Source: Henckelia pumila (Eukaryota > Streptophyta > Magnoliopsida > Lamiales > Gesneriaceae). From it: a stretch of DNA of 64,000 bases. Positions 35,027 to 47,393 of this stretch are shown here, in pieces. The notes beneath the pieces were generated by a model, which did not search any database, was not told the origin of the DNA, and saw nothing but the letters and a program-made list of their open reading frames with translations. The translations under genes were made by a program, and so were the position numbers. The stretch spans positions 139,826,062-139,890,061 of the forward strand of contig NC_133123.1 in the NCBI RefSeq assembly GCF_033568475.1, written 5' to 3'. Numbering within the stretch: position 1 is the first letter of the stretch; the number at the start of each line of letters is the position of its first letter.

Positions 35027-38000
35027 TTAGACTAGGGGCTCTGCAGGGTTGGAAGTATCACTGCTGCAATATGTAGCAGCAGGAGGCGGTCTGATCGTGG
35101 TACTTTGAATGAAAGCTATCATCTGCACAAATCAAGAAACTCATCATAATCAAACTTATCTTTTTCAATATGGCTTTTATTTTCACTCCTGATAAGTCAC
35201 TTACAGCAGCAAAACCAGAGCACATGATACTGAATCCAGGGAAGTAAAATGGTGCATTGTCGGATAGAAACAAAGCTGAAATAGAAAAAAACAAGCAAGT
35301 CTTGAAATAGCTCAACAGATGCTTTAGAAAATCGAACTTCTGGTGTGGTTGTTTGATTTATTCAAAAACTACTCGAATCAAGTTCTATATTGAGCCTTGA
35401 ACACCAATTTGTTTTTCAATTTTTGGTTCGAATGCACTGGTAAGTAAAAGCTATATTTTATAGTGGATGTGCAGCTCAAATAGATGATTGGCAATTGTTG
35501 CCAAATATCTATCCCATTTAGAAAACCAAAATGGTTCGGGTTACCTGCTAAAGGGCTGAAAACAATCGGAGAGACGATGCTAGAAAAGGAGCATATGCCT
35601 GTAATGCATCCTTGAGCCTTGCCCTAAAAACAATCAAGCAACCGAATTCGAAATCTCATGGCTTTTCTAAAAGAACATTTCAATTCGAATCTAAAATGGA
35701 TTAGGCCAACAGTTACCTGTTCATTTGGACCAGTTTGTTTAGAAGCAATGCTCCTTAACTGCACATGAATCGACAATATGAAGAAACATGTGAAGCTTAA
35801 AACTTTGCTTTGATTCAAGAAATAAGGAACCTACACAAGGCAGGGAAAAAGTAGCCACGACGGAGATCATAGCTGCAGCATAAGGAACCTGAAAATTCAA
35901 AATTTAGAAAAACTACCTATCAAATTTTCATAATGGAAAAATCTCATCCACAATTTTTGAGAAACAGATCAAGAAACGTACCCAAGGTGCCCATGCTATG
36001 CTGTAAAGTATCATCTGCAATGAACAAATGAAACAAGTTTTTATCAGCTCTTCAAGTAAATCTTCTGTCAAATTTATGTGAAGTTTAGCACAAAGATTTA
36101 CTTACATGAGCAAAGCTGAAAAAGAGACCTATAGAAAGCATCTTTTCTTCTCCCATGAAAGGAGTTAGTATTGGCATGATGATCAGCTGAAAAGTTTACA
36201 AACGAATCACAGTCACGAAAAGTTTATGATAAAAATAATGTGAATGCAAGGGAAACAGCTACCTGTGATACTGCTCCGGCAATCCCAACAATTATCATTA
36301 GATCGGCGAATTGGTCTTTGTTGAAGTGAAACTGAGCCTTCAGGTAGTACTACATTGAGGTTGAGTGCAAAGAAAACATATCATTATAGGCATTTTGCTT
36401 AATGAAATCAAATATCCAAATATCACTGGAACATGTAACAAACCATCAAAGAAGCATAGAGGCCAACGTCCCCAACATTGACGAAGAACGCAACCACTGC
36501 TGCTTTTGAAAATGTGGGGCTGCAGAAATGATGAACACTTGTGAGAGAAAGATTTTTGTTCTAGATATTTTAGACTGCCCTCTTCCCCGGCACACATCCT
36601 CGCATTTGGTAGAATGATAATAAGGGAATATTTCTTACCTTGTCCTTAACAAGCAAATAGCATCATCAAGCAAAGGCAGGTTCTTGAAATGTTTGGATTG
36701 TTTTGCAGGAGCTTTTTGTAGAAGACAATCAGTCTCTGTGCTCACTTTCGAGCAAATATCGTTGTTCCCGAATGACTCCGGAAGAAACAATCTCATGTAC
36801 ACCAATGCTATCACTGACATTGCAGCAGCAACCTATGCACACAAGATTTTAAAAGAACTCATCTAACCGATACTAGTTTTGCTCGTCTAACAATGTAAAA
36901 TCATATTAAATGTAGCATTATCGATATCATTTCATGTAGCAACCAGCCTGGTTTTCTAATATTCAATATAGATTAGTATGCGAAAAGGTGAATACCTGAA
37001 ACGTAGCAGAAGTGGAAAGGAATCGAGCCGATAGATTCCCAAAGACGAAAGAAGAAGATGCAAAGCCTGATATGATCCCAAACACTGAAGCTCGTTTGCT
37101 CTCTGGAACATTATCTGCCTGTAACCAACTCCACACACACAAATTTTTTTAAAAAATAATGACAAAATTTCTTAATACAATCTGTATCTCAGCAATATAT
37201 ATAGTAAACAAGAACAGGTCACTGTATGTTAAATTCAAATCTTTATTTCAAAAAAATACAACTAAAAATCCAAAATTTAAAATTTATACTAGTTGTCTCT
37301 AGAGTCCTTGTGTTGTATATCCTCAATATATATAATGATGCTGGAAATGGAGAAGTGACGTACCACATATGCAAGAGCAAGAAAATGGACAGTTCCTTCT
37401 GTTGCCATGGCAATCACAGTTTTTAGCAAATAGTAACCGTAAAAATAATATTTCGTCCTTCTGTAAGCCAATATCACTGTCAAAAATAAATCACATCACT
37501 AATGTAGTCCATTTTTCATCGCATATCATGAAAAACATGCAACATTAATAAATATAATTCACTCATATATCAGATTAAGACAGCGTTTCATAAGGAATTA
37601 TGTGAGCGTTGAAATTTTTATTTTTATATTTTCAAATAGTTATCTCCTATGTATTTCAATACAAGTGAGAATACTATATTTTTAAAAACATAACATATAG
37701 TGAGTTCATTGTTCATAATTTCATCTTTATTTAGTACCGTGGGAAGACTACGCTTTATTCTTTTATTCATTACTGCTTTTCATCCCTTTTTCTGAATATA
37801 CTTTTTTTAAAAAAAAATCTTTTTACCTTTGAATTTCTTTTTTTAACTTTTTCAAGTACATATGTTCGTTCAAAAGTAATCCGACAAACTTATAATTCAT
37901 TACTTCATCGTTTGATAATATGTTTTAACGTAACGCATGCCCATCCCCGACTTATAACCAAATCATATTTAACAAATAAAAATATATTATATAATATATA

Positions 38001-40021
38001 GGATACATAATATTATATTCGAAACGTGTGTGCGCCGACCACTAATATACCGAAGAGAAGAAAAGTTGAGAAGTGAATATACCTAGAGGAAAAACGGAGA
38101 GAGCCATAGGGAGTGTGAGCATGACCTTTCTCCCATAAGTATCAGAAAGATTCCCCACCAATGGCATCACCGCAAGCGATCCCAGCCCAATAATCTACAG
38201 ATTTCGAGATGTTGAGGTGTCTAATTTCTTTTGACCAAAAAACAAATATTGAAGTTTATTTAAATTTATTTGTAACAAAGTTCAAATGTAGAATCATTTG
38301 AAAAAGTAAAAAATATGTGTGCCATGCATAATCATGTATATTTCTGATCATGTAATTATTTGATATGTCTTTGATGTTCTGATTATGGTCTTCCACGCCA
38401 TACTTCGTGGCATCGTTACCACACAAACTTTCATTGCAAGCAATGACAAAACATTAGCAAATGGGCAACAAATTAAAGCATGCTCGATCTATTCTGCTAT
38501 ATTTATTAATAAAGTCCATCAATCGTCTCTTTTCTACGCTATATCCTTTTTAAGTAATTAAATCTTTTTAATATATGTATATATATTCAGTAATTATATA
38601 TATGCGAAAAATAAATTAAGAATAAAATTAATGTTGCACAAAATGGTGCATACTAACATAACTAAAATTGATAAAAAAAAAAAAAAAAATTTGGAGCAAG
38701 ACATATAAAATAAATAATTAAAGTGAGGATACAATTTGCTTTTACTTTTTCAAAACATAGGAAATAACAAAAAAAAAACAAAAAATGTGACAAAAATTTA
38801 TGAGTTATTGATCAGTTACCCTCGAGTTGGGGTAATTAATGCTTCTTTGTGTTGTATTTCTTAATTAATTAATCTTGTGGGTCCACCCCAAGACTTCAAT
38901 AATTCTTTTTTTTCCTTGAAATAAGTAAACCACCGTTGGAGTTAAATGGACAGGAGCTTTATTTTAAGCATGTTATTCTCTATTTATTTTTTTTTTGTTG
39001 GTGGATTTTAATCGCAAAACCTATATATTTAAATGGCGACAATAGTCGATTTTCCAAGTCCGGAAAATATATATAAATGAAGGAATATCGATTGTGGTTT
39101 TTGATTTGCTGCGTTACATTAATATTGATAAATGCCAATTCATTGGCAGAAAAGTAACGCATTAAAAATTGCCGGAGAATGAAGCAATGTACCAAAAGTG
39201 TAAATAACAAACAAATAAGCAAAGCCTTCTTAATGATAAAACCACTCCTTTAGTGCTACATGAAAATATAGCTTCACCTTCTTTCCAAAAAAAAAAATAA
39301 AATTTGTACCCTTCACCTTTTACACAAGTAAGGTATAATGACCATGCATAAATTCAAATAAATGATAGCATAAGAAATAAATATTCTTTCAACGTATATA
39401 TGAAATAGTTCACAAATTTTTTTAAAAAAATCAACAATTTAATGAGTTTTGGACGTAATATTATTTTTTAAACTTAATCGTGCACGTCTTAATTTAATTA
39501 ATCAACGAAGTGTTTGTAAATGTTTTAAAAATGGATTATATTTACAAATTAAGTTTAGTACTGTCTGCAAATGCTTTACAAAGTTTAGAATTCCATTTCA
39601 CAATAAAACGAGCTTATGAGAAGTGCGCAAAAGGTTATTTATATGTAATAAATAGTTTGATAAGAAACAACTGAAATATCAACCAAAACCTTGCGTTCAC
39701 GTTCAAGGACTAATAATGTTTTCATGCCATATCAAAATATGTATAAGCAAATCCAAAACATTTGGCATCAATAAATGGATTAGTAGTAATAATTATAACT
39801 TAATTATATATCTTAAAACAATAATATTAAAGCGCCTAATTAATTACCGCTTGTTGAGCTCCTGTGAGATAAATGGCCAAGGAACATTTATCTTTTCCAG
39901 GGCAAATCGCCCCCATTGTCACGTCGGTGATGGCCGGAACCACCATGAAATTGGCGAAGCAGTAGAGAAACACCGTCATGAACAGGTGGCTCAGCCCTCC
40001 TCCTCTGGACAGCTTCTCCAT
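35027..40021 (-). CDS. MFS transporter (HIAT1/MFSD14-like, TetA-like)
   Basis: Fourteen exons, from right to left: 40021-39848, 38194-38083, 37476-37364, 37118-36996, 36832-36639, 36519-36444, 36349-36263, 36186-36106, 36014-35982, 35888-35835, 35758-35717, 35623-35545, 35275-35205, 35122-35027. They sum to 1335 nt, 444 residues, with every phase consistent and every intron GT-AG. The protein starts MEKLSRGGGLSHLFMTVFLY, has the loop 2-3 MFS signature GNLSDTYGRKVML (about 72-84), a long hydrophilic central loop (about 215-245) and hydrophobic stretches consistent with 12 helices, ending PAEPLV. It is closest in plan to the Arabidopsis At2g16970-At2g16990 cluster; substrate unknown. The paralogue at 11964-16114 lies tail to tail with it. 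Confidence 0.92.
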
Positions 40022-40069
40022 ATCCTTGAGTTTGTGCTTGTGTGTGTGTGTGTTTTTTTTTGTACCTGA

Positions 40070-40080
40070 TCTTTTATAGT
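40070..40080 (-). promoter_or_regulatory. TATA box of the MFS gene
   Basis: The minus strand reads ACTATAAAAGA here, about 50 bp before the ATG at 40021. This implies a very short leader that includes the (CA)n run at about 40040-40053. Confidence 0.55.
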
Positions 40081-40691
40081 ATCCAGTCGTCACTACTGTT
40101 TAATTTAAAGTGAATTGCATGTGTAGGATTTCATTCTTTTTTCCTTCTAACGAAAGGAAAAGCAAATAATAGATTAGAAGGTTCAAAGGATTTCGGTAAA
40201 GAAAAGTTAAAGAATTAAGAAGATTAAAGTTGATTGTTTGTGCTTTACTTGAGAGTGAGTAAATGCATACATGTACATATATATATATATATAGATAATT
40301 TATAATATTTTTTTGTGGGGATGGTGTGGGGTAAGTGGGGGGTGACCCTAGTCAAAGAGTAACGAAAGTGCGACGTTGAAAGGATGCGTAGCTTGTAAGT
40401 TCATTGCAAGGCATGCAAATAAAGGAAATTAATTAAATAAGCTTGTCTTATCAAAGAGTGCAATTGTATATCAATTATTTACGCTTTATTGCGTACAAGG
40501 TTAAGCAAGATGTCACTTATGGATCACCGACATACTCGCCTCTAGGGACTCTACTCTACTTACGAATAAGGAAAAAATGGTCGTCTCGATGCTGAACTAG
40601 TTTAAAAAAATAATCCAAATATATTTTCTTAAAATTATTGTTATATTTGAATACGACATATATATATATATATAGATCCGATTCCCTGCAA

Positions 40692-40733
40692 GTGCGACCA
40701 TTAAAACCCGGTAATAAATTTTAATGGTCGCAC
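40692..40733. repeat. Perfect 15-bp inverted repeat
   Basis: Arms GTGCGACCATTAAAA and TTTTAATGGTCGCAC flank a 12-nt loop. The hairpin lies between two TA microsatellites, next to a second near-palindrome, CTGCATTCTAGAGTGCAG (about 40744-40761). Confidence 0.85.
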
Positions 40734-40766
40734 ACAGTTTTCCTGCATTCTAGAGTGCAGATGATC

Positions 40767-40799
<33 letters not shown>

Positions 40800-41668
40800 A
40801 TGGACACATGAGGGTGCCACGAGATGTTCACGCTGAAAACATTAAACACCCATAAAGTTGTGATCCTTCTAGTAACTATATATAGCTTTTATTTTAGTAA
40901 TACATGGTACCGTTTAATCCTAATTAATAAGATTTTGGTCCTTTTTCTGGTATTAAAAGTTGTATACTGTTTTTTTTTAAAGAAAAAAGGGTTTTAATAT
41001 TGATTACAATCTGGTGGCTTCTCTTGGATATGAATTTTTTTACCATGGGTTTTAAGGCAAATTTCCTTAGAATGAATGTTTCTTTTTTAACTTTTAAGTG
41101 TTTTAGTTTTGATGAAAAAAATTACTGAAATATAGGGGAATCAAATGAACTAACTGTTGTTTTTAAATCAATAATATATTCACTAAAACAGTAAAATAAC
41201 GTAGCTAGATCGAATTTGTAAATTAGTTTGTTTCCACAGCCACAGGCAAAATTGATCCTCCCAATTTTTTATGTACACCAAAGTATAAATAAAGATCATA
41301 GGCCATAACCTTCGTGTTTCCATTCCTTCCTGTTGGGCCTTTTGAGGGCTCTCTCTTTGAGTAGATCCATTAAAATTGGACGGTATATGCTTCTCAAAAT
41401 TAAATCACCAGTCCATAACAAAAATATAGAACTTGCTTTCAATTTTTATTTTCTTTAACCAAAAAAAAAAAAAAAACTTCAAGGCTTGAAATCTTCTTTT
41501 GGTTTTCGAAATTTCGAATGTTAAATTTGGTTAAAATGATCCTAAATGAAATTTAAAGATTATTATTTTTTCTTAAAAAAACAAAGAGTCGTTTACACTT
41601 CAAAATGGACTATTGATAATGAACTGGGTCGGATACACTATTCATTTTACGGATATGAATTTTTTTTT

Positions 41669-41981
41669 GGGAAAATTGCGTTTTTGGTTCTGTATGTTTG
41701 TTACTTTGCGATTTTAGTCTTTTATATTTTTAGATTTCAGTTTTAGTCCGTTATCTTTATTTTTTTTTGCAATTTTAGTCCTTTTCCGATGTGGCGCTGA
41801 CGTGGCACCAATTCAGTGCCGATGTGGAGCTGACGTGTACTGTGCCACATAAGCATTTTTGAATAAAAAAGATCGAAATTACCAAAAATCAGAACATGCA
41901 GGATTAAAACTGAAATATGAATACATAGAGAACCAAAATCGCAAAGTGACAAACATACATGACTAAATTTGCCATTTTCCC
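41669..41981. mobile_element. Mutator-like MITE
   Basis: It begins GGGAAAATTGCGTTTTT and ends GCCATTTTCCC, with long complementary halves and central TGACGTGGCACC / GAGCTGACGTG words. The element is 313 bp and belongs to the family of 27288-27577. It sits in a T run, so a target duplication cannot be read. Confidence 0.75.
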
Positions 41982-42205
41982 TTTTTTTATGTTGGAAAAG
42001 GAGATTTGTAACGATTTCATTTGCAATTTGTTTTTGAATTATAAAGAAAAAACAAAGAGAAGAAAAAGAAAAAAAGAAAAGAACTTTATACATGTATATA
42101 CGAGATTGACTGAATCATTAATAAACCTAGCGTATAACAAGAAATTAAAATCACGAAATGTTAACATGGACTAAGGAAAAAAAAAAAAGGATTTTCAATT
42201 GCTTT

Positions 42206-42988
42206 TTATTGTGATGTAATCAAATTTAGCTGGAGAGGCTTCGGCTGAGCCATAGTTCTTCTCTTCCACAAATTGATCTCCTTTCTCGGCTCCAAAGTCA
42301 ACTCGGCTACACACATCGGCGCCGAAACAGGGATTATGCCTTCATATTCTTCATCACGGTATCCTCTTTCTTGGTCGGAGTTGAAATCTTCTACGTCTTC
42401 TTCTGGTGCAATTCGTGCGGTTGTCCAATCAAAGTTCGCGAAAGTGTCACGACTACTGGCGAATCTCCGCATCTCGCTCAAGCTCGGCGTCCTGTCGGGC
42501 GGCGGCGGCTTGGCTTGATCGGCTGACGCGTCGGATCTTCTTCTCGCGCTGAGAACTTTCCGAATCCCCTGTGGCGGCTTCTTCTTCAGCTCAGGCACGG
42601 GGCGATCGGGCCTAGTTTTGTTGTTTTTGTTGGGCCCTGGAGAAGAGACGGGCCTGAGATCGTATTCTTTGGGTAAAGAAACTTGGTTGTTCTTGCATAT
42701 CTTATTCCTGTGCTTGATCTGACCCATGCACGACACTTTCGGTGAAGTGGGCTCTTGCGTTTCCGAGTTCTTGGGATTCCGTCGGGCTTCGACCGGAATC
42801 ATGGACACTATCGGGCCGGAAAGACCTTTATTAATCTTGGCTTTGATCTTGTTCACGTTGAAATCGGGCCACTTGGCTCGGCCGGACGGGCTGAACGGAG
42901 GCGGGCTTTGGAATGAAACCGATGCTTGTGCTACCTTTGGTAGAAAGTTCAAAATCTTGTTCTTCGATTTCACCGTTGCCTTCTCCAT
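42206..42988 (-). CDS. Syringolide-induced protein 14-1-1-like
   Basis: One intronless frame of 260 residues. The N-terminus (KNKILNFLPKVA, FQSPPPFSP) and the block QEPTSPKVSCMGQIKHR (about 78-94) are signatures of the plant family named after soybean syringolide-induced protein 14-1-1 (Arabidopsis At1g76070 type). The C-terminus INLWKRRTMAQPKPLQLN is also shared. The protein is basic, proline-rich and without a membrane segment or catalytic domain; function is unknown, though family members respond to pathogen elicitors. A serine-rich LSEMRRFASSRDTF stretch (about 169-183) looks like a phosphorylation target. The start is the first ATG and fits the family N-terminus. Confidence 0.85.
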   Translation of the reverse strand: MEKATVKSKNKILNFLPKVAQASVSFQSPPPFSPSGRAKWPDFNVNKIKAKINKGLSGPIVSMIPVEARRNPKNSETQEPTSPKVSCMGQIKHRNKICKNNQVSLPKEYDLRPVSSPGPNKNNKTRPDRPVPELKKKPPQGIRKVLSARRRSDASADQAKPPPPDRTPSLSEMRRFASSRDTFANFDWTTARIAPEEDVEDFNSDQERGYRDEEYEGIIPVSAPMCVAELTLEPRKEINLWKRRTMAQPKPLQLNLITSQ

Positions 42989-43054
42989 TTGCTGAATTCT
43001 AATAAACTTTGGAAAATGATCTTTTTAGATTTGAGGTTTTTATATTGTCAAAAC

Positions 43055-43090
43055 ACACACACACGTGTGGGTGTGTGTGTGTTTTTATAG
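43055..43090 (-). promoter_or_regulatory. Candidate promoter of the 14-1-1-like gene
   Basis: The minus strand has CTATAAAAAC at 43090-43081, about 95 bp before the ATG. Between them is a G-box core CACGTG (43062-43067) centred in a (CA)n/(GT)n palindrome. G-boxes bind bZIP and bHLH factors in stress and light responses. Confidence 0.45.
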
Positions 43091-44324
43091 ATAAGGGTAT
43101 CATGTGTACAAGATGGAAATAGGGTTCCTAATTTGACATTTTCAAGAAAGAGATGACAAATCATAATGTGAGATAATATTAGTCAAATGCAAAAATACGA
43201 CTGAGAAAAACAAGTTGTAGCCTCCAAAATTAATTAATCGAACAATAGGGTTGTATATATATGTGTGTGTGTGTGTGTGTATATGCTAAGACAAACATAT
43301 TTTTAAGTAGAATAGCTACTGTATAACTTCTTTAAAAAAAAAAAAAAAGGTTTGACTCTATGTACATTAAAATAGCCTTGTTAAAAATCTTGATTAGAGT
43401 AGTGATCGTATAATCATATCTTCCATCAAATGAAAGGTCCAAAAATCTGGCTTAATTTGCTCCATTTAAATAGTAATCTGCGGAAATTAGTGAAGAAATA
43501 TGGTTTGCTATACGTATAATTAATTTCATTTTTCATTTAGTGATCAGTAATTCTCGCTTTTAAATGGGTAGCATTGGAAATTAAGTAATTAACAAGGTCC
43601 AGTGACACGATGATTTAATAATAATGAAATTATTGCAAGATATTGGTCAAAGAAGACTTTCCTGCGTGCCAATTAATTTTATCACGTGTTTCCTGAACGC
43701 AATTGGAAATTTTGAAAACAATAAATTTGACACAGAAATTTCAATGAGTTATTGTTAAATAATGGAGGCAGATATTTATTTATTTATTATTATTATTATC
43801 CTTTCTTCTTCTTTTTTTTTTTCCTTTCGCAAGAGCCCGATGCATTTGAATTCATAATTTGCACGTGATACTTAGTTTTAGTATAAAATAATTAACCTAA
43901 TAAATAATTTTTAATATATTTATGTTTCCTTTCTTATTTATATATATTTTTTGAGACTACAGTTGTAACTGTACATTTAAAATTAATACCGTGAATGTTC
44001 CCTTTTTTCCCTTGATAATTCACTTGTTACTGTGTCTTTATTGATTTATTATATATTTGTGTTTTGCAAATGAAACTTGATTCTTCTTAGCTTGTTGACC
44101 TCTATTCGGTGGATTGATTCTCGTCATATGAGACTACAAGAAAAGGCAAAAATGTTATTACTTAAACCTCTGCACAAAATGTGTAATTTATATGGCTTAT
44201 TTATTATAAACAGAGGGAAACATTAGAATTATTTATTTGGAGAAAGGGATATTTACAAAAATACGAGTTTATAGACTGCTAAGGTGTTTTTATATTCAAC
44301 ATTACATATGTATACATACACATA

Positions 44325-44362
44325 CACACAAACACAAACACAAACACAAACACAAACACACA
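44325..44362. repeat. ACAAAC hexanucleotide microsatellite
   Basis: The stretch repeats CACAAA about six times between short CA runs. Confidence 0.85.
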
Positions 44363-44704
44363 TGTTTGTTGTTAGTTTTTAATGGAATCATTAGTTGGAA
44401 TTTAAATAATGGAATTTAAAAATAACAGCATAATATAAGTTGTGCGGTTTTGAATAAGCTAAGGTGCCGAAAATTGTCGAGATTTTAAATTTTGAAAGAA
44501 GTCAACACATACTGCACCCAACTTGGAAGGTTTATTTATTATTATTATTTGCGACGTTAAAGGGAGAAAACTGCTTTAAGCCAAATGTAAGTTTTGCCGG
44601 CTTCATGCCATCTTCATAACAATATTCCTCGAACCAACTCATTACTTGGAAAATACCATTTATACATTGTATATATTATATCTATAGGTTGAGGGATACA
44701 AACA

Positions 44705-44832
44705 AATATTTTTTTTTTGACCTTGATCAATATTTTTTTAAAAAAAATGACCTCCCCAAATGATATGAATTGCACTAGAGGATGTCATTTTTTTTAAAAA
44801 AAAGTTGACCAAGGTTAAAAAAAAAAAACCCT
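44705..44832. repeat. Short foldback (MITE-like) element
   Basis: The left arm (TTGACCTTGATCAATATTTT, T/A runs, AATGACC) is nearly the reverse complement of the right arm (GTCATTTTTTTT, runs, GTTGACCAAGGTTAAAA). Arms of about 45 bp flank a ~25-bp centre containing ATGATATGAATTGCACTAG. This would fold into one long hairpin. Confidence 0.7.
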
Positions 44833-45580
44833 ATAAGCTATGTTTGGACAACAACTTTAAAAACGTTTTTAGTGTTTTACAAGTAAAAAAAATTAAAAAA
44901 TGTGTTTGGACAAGATTTATATAAAAAAAAATTCTTGAAAAAGTGTTCTTAAATTACACTTTTTTAAAAACAAATAAGAGGTACTTCCCCCCGTCTCATA
45001 TATGATGTCTTGTTTTCCTTTTTCATATGTATCAAATATATAGGCATATACTATATTTAGTAAGCTTTTATTATCCTATTTTACTACTATACCCTTATTT
45101 CATTTGGGTTTTTTGCTATTAACTAGTTTTTGAAAATACATAAACCTGTTATTAATTGTATTCCTTCTATCTTGGAAAATGTGTAAAAAAATAGACATTC
45201 ATCTTCCGAAACACAAATCTGGTATACTTTTAACCATCCGCATCTCCTACATCCTAATTCATCTTGTGAACAATCGGTCATGAGTGAAATTGTGGTTCAA
45301 TGTTCATTTTTTTTTGTTGAACTTGTGATTATCAAACTAGTATTTCAATTTATATTGTCCATTAAAAATTCAAAAATAGTTTTGGCGAGAAAATAAGGCG
45401 CATATTTATCTAAGTTGAAATTCAAATTTGGCAGATTTAAAAATTCATGCATGAAATCAAATTTAATGCAATTGAAATTTTTAAGAATCCGAAAAAGTAA
45501 GTCAGTTGATTTGGAATTAAATTCAAAGAGGACAACGAGGGAGTATTTCTTTTGAGGAAAAAACACGGATCAAATTTCGG

Positions 45581-46980
45581 GTTAAATGAGTCATGGGTCG
45601 GGTCACCTGGTAAATGGCTCCACTCACAAATCTGCCTTCCCTAGACCTAATCGTTCTGTCTCCTTTCTCTCGCTCATTTCTCATCTTCTAGGTGGTTCCA
45701 CGGGAGAGTATTGTTTGTCCGAAATTATTGGCTTTAAAGGCGAATTAGAGCTCAGAAAGAGGTCTCTCGTGAAATGGTAAAATTTCTATGGTCGGAATGA
45801 TGTGTTTTGGGCTCTGCGACGAAAGATGATGGAGGAGAAGTTGATTTGTGCTGGGTTTTTCTTGTTTCTTTTAGCTTTGATTGTTCGAATTAGAGTATTT
45901 TTATGAATCTTGTTTTGCAGTGGATATTAAATATCCATTTCAGTTCCGAACTCATCCACTTTCGTTGCTCGGGGCTCGACTCCATTTTTGGCATTTGCTT
46001 TTCTATTGGAAACATCGTTTTTCGTAGGATTCTATTAATTTCTTATTCACATTTTCTGTCACAGCTTGCAAGGCTAAGGATCTGATCTTAGAGCTCATTT
46101 CAAGATTTTGCTTTGAGGACCCTGGTTCTGTCCTTTAGAAGGTTTGGGTTTTGTATTTAATGAATGTCAATTGCTACTTGTATCCTAAGGACCTACATTG
46201 TGAACACAAATGCTCTGCTTCTTAATCCATTTTGTGAAATTTTTTTGCAGTAATAGATTATAAAAGTCTATATTAAATTGGTGATGGCCTATATGTATTT
46301 CTTGGTTCACATTGTCTGGTTTATTAAAATTTTTTTAGTGCAGCTCGTTACTCAGTACTCAGTAGTCAATCTTGTGAGGAACGTAACTTCGAACCGAATT
46401 TTGAAATCACTCCGATTAGGCTCCTTGCCAATTGGCATCTAGGTTTTATATCAATTGTTAATATCTCAGTTTCTTGCACCAGCCTCCTGCAAATAGGATC
46501 CATTTTTATGGTTGGGTTGATCATGAACTACGCATAGATTCACATTAAACTAGTTAGGTTGATTATTCGTGTAACACAGAAATAACTGAGTTTGCTACTT
46601 CTGGTCTGTGTCTTTTTTCCTTGTTTGGGGGTATATATTTTTCCTTTGAATTCTTTAGCATTTGATGCTTGTAGTTTGGTTTTCGTTTGTTTGTTGCAAT
46701 GCCTTTGATTCTTTGTGAGTTGGAAGCACCTGCTGTGATTCCTGTGATATCAGACATATTTGGATTGAGATCCTTTTGTTTAATCGATTACTTCATATTG
46801 ACTATTTCTTATGGTGGGAATCTTTTTATTTTTAGTTTACAACATATGTTGAAGTATGCATTAAAGTTGCAACGAACTGCTCGAATGAAACATCATTCCC
46901 TTGATTATCCTGCACACACGCTCCCCCCATTCAAGTTTTCCTTGTCTGAAGTGAATTTAAAACATCCTCAAAGTTGATGT
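45581..46980 (+). other. Unrecognised region, possible transcribed remnant or non-coding gene
   Basis: Base composition is less AT-rich than the surroundings and words such as TTTTGCAG (about 45914) and TTTTTTGCAG (about 46240) resemble splice acceptors. 45589-45780 could be a 5' leader ending in a donor-like ATGGTAAAAT. No frame matches a protein family I know and none stays open beyond about 100 codons. It may be the 5' part of a lost gene or a long non-coding RNA. Confidence 0.25.
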
Positions 46981-47155
46981 TATTGGAAATCCAAAGCTGA
47001 ATTAGAGGTGATTTTCACTTGACAAGGGATGCAAACATTATCGATCACTTGTGAAATCGATTAAACATCAAAATTGTCCACCAATGGATATCTGAGTTGA
47101 TGAGTTTTTTGAGATAGAAATTGTGAAAATGAAGAATTAAATAGACAACGAGAGG

Positions 47156-47393
47156 CCTTGTTTGGTTTGATGTATTATTAATTTATGTATAACTTATCCC
47201 AATCAATTTCGCTTTATTTTCGTCATATTATTTATCTATTTTTTAATTAATAATTTTACATCAATTAAATCAAATAAATTATAATATATCCATCAAATCA
47301 AATAATGTATTAACTAATTTTTCTTATTTATTTTTAATTTACATTATATTACTTATCCATGAATTACTTATCATATCACTCAAAACAAATGGT
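47156..47393. repeat. AT-rich MITE-like repeat
   Basis: The left end CCTTGTTTGGTTTGATG and the right end CAAAACAAATGGTG are roughly inverted. The inside repeats ATCAAATCAAATAA words shared with 9540-9800. Confidence 0.5.

Larger units (their letters stand above)
40081..42205. other. Intergenic, AT-rich with microsatellites and a MITE
   Basis: No gene is recognised. It holds TA repeats near 40272, 40660 and 40773, a perfect hairpin at 40692-40733, and the MITE at 41669-41981. It also holds the 3' region of the gene ending at 42206. Confidence 0.5.
43091..45580. other. Intergenic, AT-rich with short repeats
   Basis: No gene is seen. It contains a (GT)n run near 43264, an ACAAAC hexamer repeat at about 44325-44360, a foldback element at 44705-44832 and purine/pyrimidine-skewed MITE-like sequence to about 44980. 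Confidence 0.5.

Noticed and set aside
40692-40733. microRNA gene
   Set aside because: Stem of 15 bp with a 12-nt loop is too short for a plant miRNA precursor.
44237-44419. Frame with repeated H-K-H-K residues
   Set aside because: It is a translation of the ACAAAC microsatellite.
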